Position numbers and translations under genes: made by a program. Below are positions 5,496 to 9,814 of a stretch of DNA of 9,814 bases, in pieces (within the stretch, counting starts at the first letter, position 1; each line of letters begins with the position of its first letter). Source of the DNA: Planctomycetota bacterium (GTDB lineage: Bacteria > Planctomycetota > PLA2 > JAEUHO01); assembly GCA_026647295.1 (NCBI GenBank), contig JAPKHB010000117.1, forward strand, positions 1 through 9,814. Reading direction: 5' to 3'. The notes below the pieces were generated by a model. The model was given only the letters and a program-made list of their open reading frames with translations, made no database searches and was not told where the DNA came from.

Positions 5496-8400
5496 GTGCC
5501 GGCCGCGACCCTCCTCTACAAGCACACCTTCGACGGGGCCGGCTACCCGGACTTCAACGTGGTCTGGCCGGGCTTCACGTTCCCCGCGAGCGGGGACGTG
5601 AACGCGCTGGGGCGGACGCGCCCCGTGGTGGACGGCCACGGCCGCGGGCTCCCCTCGCGCACGATCGGGGGCGTGACCTGGCGGGCCAAGAGCGCGAACG
5701 CCCCGGGGCGGCAGGCCCACCGCACGGCCCTTTGGGCCAAGTGGAAGAACGCCGGCTTCTCGGCCCGGCGCGAGGTCGGGATCATCGTCCGGTACCTGGA
5801 CGCGAAGAACTGCCTCGTCGCGCGGCTGCGATCGATGGGGACGGCGAACCCCGAACTGCGCCTCTTCAAGGTCGTGAACGGCGTGGCCACGCAGCTGGGG
5901 TCGACCTACACGGGGGCGGACCTGGGGGCGACGCAACTCAACGCCGGCGTCGAGTGGGCCGTTCGGGTCGAGGACTTGGCCGGCAGCGACGACACCAAGG
6001 TCGAGGTCTACGTCGGGGTCCAGACCGAGGCTGAGCGCGGGACGCTTCGGCTCTCCTGGACCGGGGACGTGGGGGCGCTTCGGGGGCTTCACACCTCCGG
6101 CGTTGAGCTCACGGACCAGGTCTTCGGCGACGACGTGCGCGTGGACAACCTGGCCTGCTACGACCTCTCGGACGAGTGGAACCCCTCGGGGCCGTCGCCT
6201 GGGCCCGGGGCGGGGTGGCAGGTCGAGCTGGGCAACACGCTCTACTCCCTCGACGAGCTCTCCTCGATGACGCCCCGGATCGACCTCGTGCGCGTGACCC
6301 AGGGCTACGGGCAGAAGGGCAACAGCGCGACCTTCCGGGTCTCGGGGGACTACCGCCAGACGGCGCTCCTCTTCCCCGGCCAGACGGTGCGGGTGCTTCA
6401 CGATGGCGCCGTCCGGTTCCGGGGCTGGGTCGCCGACGGGCAGCTCTCCGCGGACCCGACCGAGTCGCAGGACTGGAACTGCTACGACGCCCACTGGAAC
6501 GGGCGCCTGGTCACGCTGCTGCGTGCGGACAAGGTGGGCTCGTACTACTACAACGTGACCGACCCGGAGGGCGACGAGTACGACGCGACCCAGACGGGCA
6601 AGACCATCGGGCAGATCCTCAAGCACCAGTTCGACCAGAACGCGGCGCTGCTCCGGTTCTACGGCTGCGCACCCCCGACCGGGGACGCCTACGTGTCGAC
6701 GGAGCTCGACTTGCTGGATGCCGTGATCCCGGACGTCGTGGCCTCGGGGCAGTTCCCGGCGATGGTCGATACGCTCCTTCGCTTCATGGGCCACAAGTTC
6801 GTGGTGTGGGTCGACCCCGCCGACCTCAAGTGGCACTTCCGCGACGTGACCACGCTCGCCGGCGAGGACGTCTCCTTCACCAGCGAGTGGGTGACGCTCA
6901 AGGTGAAGCCCGACCGCGACAAGGCCTACACGCGCGTGGAGTGGCGCGGGACTCGCAAGGCCGACGCCGACCCGGTCCGGCTCAAGCTCTCCGACGGGTC
7001 GCTTCGGCCCGCGTGGACGAAGGAGCAGGAGGACAAGTACGGGAAGAACAAGCGCAACCGCAGCCAGGCCGTGGGGAAGATCCTCTCGGCCGGCGAGGGC
7101 GTGGCCCCGGACGGAAAGACCCGGCCCTTCTTCGACGTGGCCCCGGGGCTCTTTGACCCGGACGACTTCCGCGGCGCCGTCTGCGTCAACACGGACGGCT
7201 TCACCCGCCTTGTGGTCACGCACTCAAGCACGCGCTTCTGGCTCTCGCCGCCGGCCTGGGGCGGGGGGGTGCCCCCGGCCCCGGGAACGGACTACTCGCT
7301 CAACCTCGCCGACAAGAACGCGCTGGCCGAACTCTCCGCGCAGGGCGTGGGCCGGGGCTTCTACTACTCGGGTCCCACCCACGTCTGCGGCTACCCGGGG
7401 GCGGCCTCGGGCCTGGCGATCGAGAACCTCTGGCAGCACGGCTTCTGCGGCCAGGCGCGGGCGCTCACCAAGGGCGAGGACGGGACGGTCCACACCGAGG
7501 AGTTTCAGTACTCGGTCCGGGTGCCCAACCAGTTCCAGCGCGACGCGGGCTGGTGTGACACCACGGTCAAGATCGCCGAGAAGCCCAAGCCCTCGGTCGG
7601 GCTGGTGAACTTCCTTCCGCCCGCCGGGGGCTCGCCGCCTACGAGCGCGTGCGTTCCGGGCAACACCAACAAGCCCCGGCAGATCCCGCTCGTGGACATC
7701 GAGATCGAGGTCCCGGTGCGCAAGGACGCGGCGGCCTGGTTCGCCGAGCCGCCCGACGTGAACGATCGCCCGGCCTTCCGCGGGCCCTCCTACAGCGACG
7801 ACCCCGCCGTGTGGGACGGGGCGGGCGAGCCTTACGACGACGACTGGCGCGTCACCCAGACCTACATCGTGGACGACCCGGACTTCGTCGACACGGACCA
7901 GGAGCCGGGCCTGAGGAAGGCCGCGAAGGCGATCCTCGACGTCAAGAGCCAGAAGCAGTACCTGTTCGAGATCGGGCTGGCGACGCCGTGGAAGGCCGCC
8001 CCGCCGGACGCGCCGCTCGCCGCTTCGACCTCCCGGTGGGCGGGGATGGCCAAGCGGGTCACGCTCTCCTCGGGCGCCCGGACCACGCAGTTCGAGGCCG
8101 CGACCGACCTCCAGGTGTTCAAGGTGACCTGGGAGGTCGGGCAGAACCGAACCGTGCTCGAGGCCGGGACCGCGAGCGGGTGGATGGCCTTCGAGGGGAT
8201 CGAGATCTCGAAGGCCTTCAGCGAAGCGCGCGTGCTGAAGAAGGCCGCGCGCATGATCAAGGACGTCGAGGACTTTCGCAACTGCCTGCTCACCAAGCCC
8301 GAGGACCGGATCGGGGGCGCCCAGAAGGGCCCGGTCGACGCCTGCGACGTGACGATCATCAACGAGCAGTCGCGCCGGGTGGTGTCCGTCGAGAAGGACG

Positions 8401-9814
8401 ACGCCGACAAGATCCGGCACATCACCCACCAGGCGCTTCGGACCTGGCTCGATGAGGAGCTCACGATCGGCCCCCACGCCGACAACCCGGGGGCCAACAT
8501 CGCCGTCCCCGGACGCGACGGCCTGGCCGCGAGGCAGGTGATCGACGGGCCGGTGCTTCGGTCGCACGCGAACCCCGACATCCCGTTCCAGGGCCCGGCG
8601 CCGGGCAACAACGGGGACCGGGGGCGCTACGGCGGGCAGATCGTGACGGACTTGGGGGCCGACGGCCGCCCGCCGCGGGAGATCTACCGGCGGGGGGGCT
8701 TCGCCTTCCGAAAGCGCGAAGACGGCGCGGCGGGCTACGACGGGCCCCCGGGCCTGGAGTGGTCGGCGGTCGGGGCGGACGGGGCGCCCACGGGGCCGTG
8801 GACGGTCTTCACGAGCGCCCGGAGCCTCCCGAACCAGCAGGCCCCACTCTCGATGCTGGGCCACGGCTCGACCCAGCACCAGCTGCTCGAGATGGCGCGC
8901 GAGCTCGGCCGGGCCTTGGGGCGCGTCTCCGACCAGGTCACCCAGGCCTTCCTTGCCCCGGGCGCGGTGGGGGCCGGGTACGCCGACGGCGCGCCGGCGG
9001 ACCTCGCGTCCCTGCTGCGCGTCGCCGGCGCCGCGAACCCGTGGCTTCGGCCCGTGCCCGAGTCCTTCGGGGACCCCGGCGGGCTCGTCTTCCGCGGGCC
9101 CGTGAACGACCTGGGCGCCGACGCCGGGCTGCTCTGGCGGGTCCGCACCCCCGAACTCCTCCTCGTGCGGGTCGTCGAGGTCGCCCCGGGACTGGGGACA
9201 AATGCGGGCCGCTATGCCTGGGACGCCTCCGGCCCGGGCGGGACGAGCGAGTTCCTGGCGAGCGCCTCGGTCGTGCACAAGCAGATCGACCCCGTCGCCA
9301 TGTCCCGCGACCAGCGCCACCCGGGCGACGCCGACCCCATGGCCGCCTCCAACCCCTTCGGGTTCGCAAACGAGGGCTGGGTGCTCAACCAGTCCGGCAC
9401 GGGCTTCCAGGCCGGCGCCGGCGGCGTGGTACCGATCCCGCCCTACGCCCGGGGGACGGCCGGGATCTGGGCGCTGCTGGCCGAGAATCCGGGCGGGGGG
9501 CCGCTTCCGCCGGGGACGACCTACCAAGTCCAACTCGACCACGCCTGGAAGGCCTCGCCGTGGGCGGCGCCCGTGGTGGGGGCCCCGACCAGCGTCCCCG
9601 TGGCCGACGGGACCGGCCAGGGGACCGCGCTCTACCAGGGCCCCGGGGGCGCCGTCCCGCCGGGGCTTAGGAAGCCCGTCGACCTCGCCGTCTCGCTCGT
9701 CTACACGCCGGGCGGCGGCGGGGCGCCGCCCAACCGGGGCCTGCTCCTGCTCGGGATCGGCGTCGAGGTGGCCGTGGTGGAGGGCGGCTACGCCCTGCTC
9801 ACGAGCGAGGGCCT
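5496..9814 (+). CDS. Very large tail-tip hub / appendage protein, 3' end missing
   Basis: Reading from GTG 5496, the frame has no stop through 9812, at least 1439 codons, and runs off the window. Residues 1-228 form a jelly-roll, LamG/concanavalin-like domain: LLYKHTFDG start, VGIIVRYLDAKNCLVARLR, LRLFKVVNGVATQLGS, and a final DDVRVDNLACYDL strand. Such domains often bind carbohydrate. A linker PSGPSPGPGAGW (about 230-241) leads into a hub-like region (about 243-985), beginning VELGNTLYSLDELSSMTPRI with FRGWVADG at 308-315. This resembles gp27/Tal-type hub domains at the bottom of the tail. Residues 990-1120 are Gly/Pro-rich. QHQLLEMARELGRALGRVSD (from 1129) is a predicted helix that could trimerise the protein. 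The remainder (from about 1213) is beta- and glycine-rich, with LLWRVRTPELLLVRVVEVAPG. No cell-wall hydrolase motif was recognised. The hub and appendage roles are inferred from position and pattern; the jelly-roll call is firmer. Confidence 0.75.
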   Translation, partial: MPAATLLYKHTFDGAGYPDFNVVWPGFTFPASGDVNALGRTRPVVDGHGRGLPSRTIGGVTWRAKSANAPGRQAHRTALWAKWKNAGFSARREVGIIVRYLDAKNCLVARLRSMGTANPELRLFKVVNGVATQLGSTYTGADLGATQLNAGVEWAVRVEDLAGSDDTKVEVYVGVQTEAERGTLRLSWTGDVGALRGLHTSGVELTDQVFGDDVRVDNLACYDLSDEWNPSGPSPGPGAGWQVELGNTLYSLDELSSMTPRIDLVRVTQGYGQKGNSATFRVSGDYRQTALLFPGQTVRVLHDGAVRFRGWVADGQLSADPTESQDWNCYDAHWNGRLVTLLRADKVGSYYYNVTDPEGDEYDATQTGKTIGQILKHQFDQNAALLRFYGCAPPTGDAYVSTELDLLDAVIPDVVASGQFPAMVDTLLRFMGHKFVVWVDPADLKWHFRDVTTLAGEDVSFTSEWVTLKVKPDRDKAYTRVEWRGTRKADADPVRLKLSDGSLRPAWTKEQEDKYGKNKRNRSQAVGKILSAGEGVAPDGKTRPFFDVAPGLFDPDDFRGAVCVNTDGFTRLVVTHSSTRFWLSPPAWGGGVPPAPGTDYSLNLADKNALAELSAQGVGRGFYYSGPTHVCGYPGAASGLAIENLWQHGFCGQARALTKGEDGTVHTEEFQYSVRVPNQFQRDAGWCDTTVKIAEKPKPSVGLVNFLPPAGGSPPTSACVPGNTNKPRQIPLVDIEIEVPVRKDAAAWFAEPPDVNDRPAFRGPSYSDDPAVWDGAGEPYDDDWRVTQTYIVDDPDFVDTDQEPGLRKAAKAILDVKSQKQYLFEIGLATPWKAAPPDAPLAASTSRWAGMAKRVTLSSGARTTQFEAATDLQVFKVTWEVGQNRTVLEAGTASGWMAFEGIEISKAFSEARVLKKAARMIKDVEDFRNCLLTKPEDRIGGAQKGPVDACDVTIINEQSRRVVSVEKDDADKIRHITHQALRTWLDEELTIGPHADNPGANIAVPGRDGLAARQVIDGPVLRSHANPDIPFQGPAPGNNGDRGRYGGQIVTDLGADGRPPREIYRRGGFAFRKREDGAAGYDGPPGLEWSAVGADGAPTGPWTVFTSARSLPNQQAPLSMLGHGSTQHQLLEMARELGRALGRVSDQVTQAFLAPGAVGAGYADGAPADLASLLRVAGAANPWLRPVPESFGDPGGLVFRGPVNDLGADAGLLWRVRTPELLLVRVVEVAPGLGTNAGRYAWDASGPGGTSEFLASASVVHKQIDPVAMSRDQRHPGDADPMAASNPFGFANEGWVLNQSGTGFQAGAGGVVPIPPYARGTAGIWALLAENPGGGPLPPGTTYQVQLDHAWKASPWAAPVVGAPTSVPVADGTGQGTALYQGPGGAVPPGLRKPVDLAVSLVYTPGGGGAPPNRGLLLLGIGVEVAVVEGGYALLTSEG

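Noticed and set aside
5411..6034. Several + strand frames of 100-330 codons inside the large hub gene (also near 6176-7156, 7649-8455 and 8759-9670)
   Set aside because: They overlap the continuous frame from 5496, have Arg/Pro/Gly-rich translations without domain patterns, and would break a protein that reads sensibly throughout.
4506..7223. 905-codon open frame on the - strand
   Set aside because: It is antisense to the minor tail and hub genes, with Arg/Val/Pro/Gly-biased composition. It is a shadow of the strong third-position GC of the + strand genes.
8721..8810. Collagen-like Gly-X-Y segment in the large tail-tip protein
   Set aside because: Glycine and proline are frequent (DGPPG), but the three-residue spacing is not kept for more than a few units.
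7224..9542. 772-codon open frame on the - strand
   Set aside because: It is antisense to the large hub frame and shows the same composition shadow. No promoter or ribosome site supports it.

Overview
This window is a stretch of a tailed double-stranded DNA bacteriophage or prophage (Caudoviricetes) from a very GC-rich host. Every gene is on the + strand, third codon positions are strongly G/C, and neighbouring genes overlap or lie within 4 bases of each other. That packing is typical of a late head-tail operon read as one transcript. No host gene, tRNA, integrase, att site, mobile element or CRISPR array is visible, so free phage and prophage cannot be told apart. Family recognitions come from sequence pattern only; no searches were run.

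Layout: the window opens inside a capsid cement (decoration) protein of the former DUF2190 family (1-437). A head-closure/head-tail adaptor (437-760) and a DUF3168-type tail completion protein (GTG start at 757, to 1167) follow. Next come the tail tube protein (1172-1609) and a tail assembly chaperone made in two forms: a short G product (1612-2037) and a longer G-T product (to 2270) through a -1 shift on the heptamer GGGAAAA at 1974-1980. An HK97 gp10-like protein (2272-2853) sits unusually after the chaperone. The coiled-coil tape measure protein (2857-4827) is followed by an unrecognised 221-residue protein in the usual distal-tail position (4827-5492).

The last 4.3 kb (5496-9814) is one uninterrupted reading frame of at least 1439 codons whose stop lies beyond the window. 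It has a jelly-roll (LamG/concanavalin-like) N-terminus, a proline-glycine linker, a long region resembling a tail-tip hub, and a glycine-rich C-terminal region with a short predicted helix, probably a tail-tip appendage.

Together these genes close the filled head, polymerise a tail tube around the tape measure with chaperone help, and cap it with a large hub or receptor-contact protein. No sheath or other contractile-tail gene is seen, so a siphovirus-type tail is the best reading. I found no undescribed defence or accessory system. The points most worth a second look are the three-part frameshift signal, the large fused hub protein, the unrecognised gene before it, and the moved gp10-like gene.
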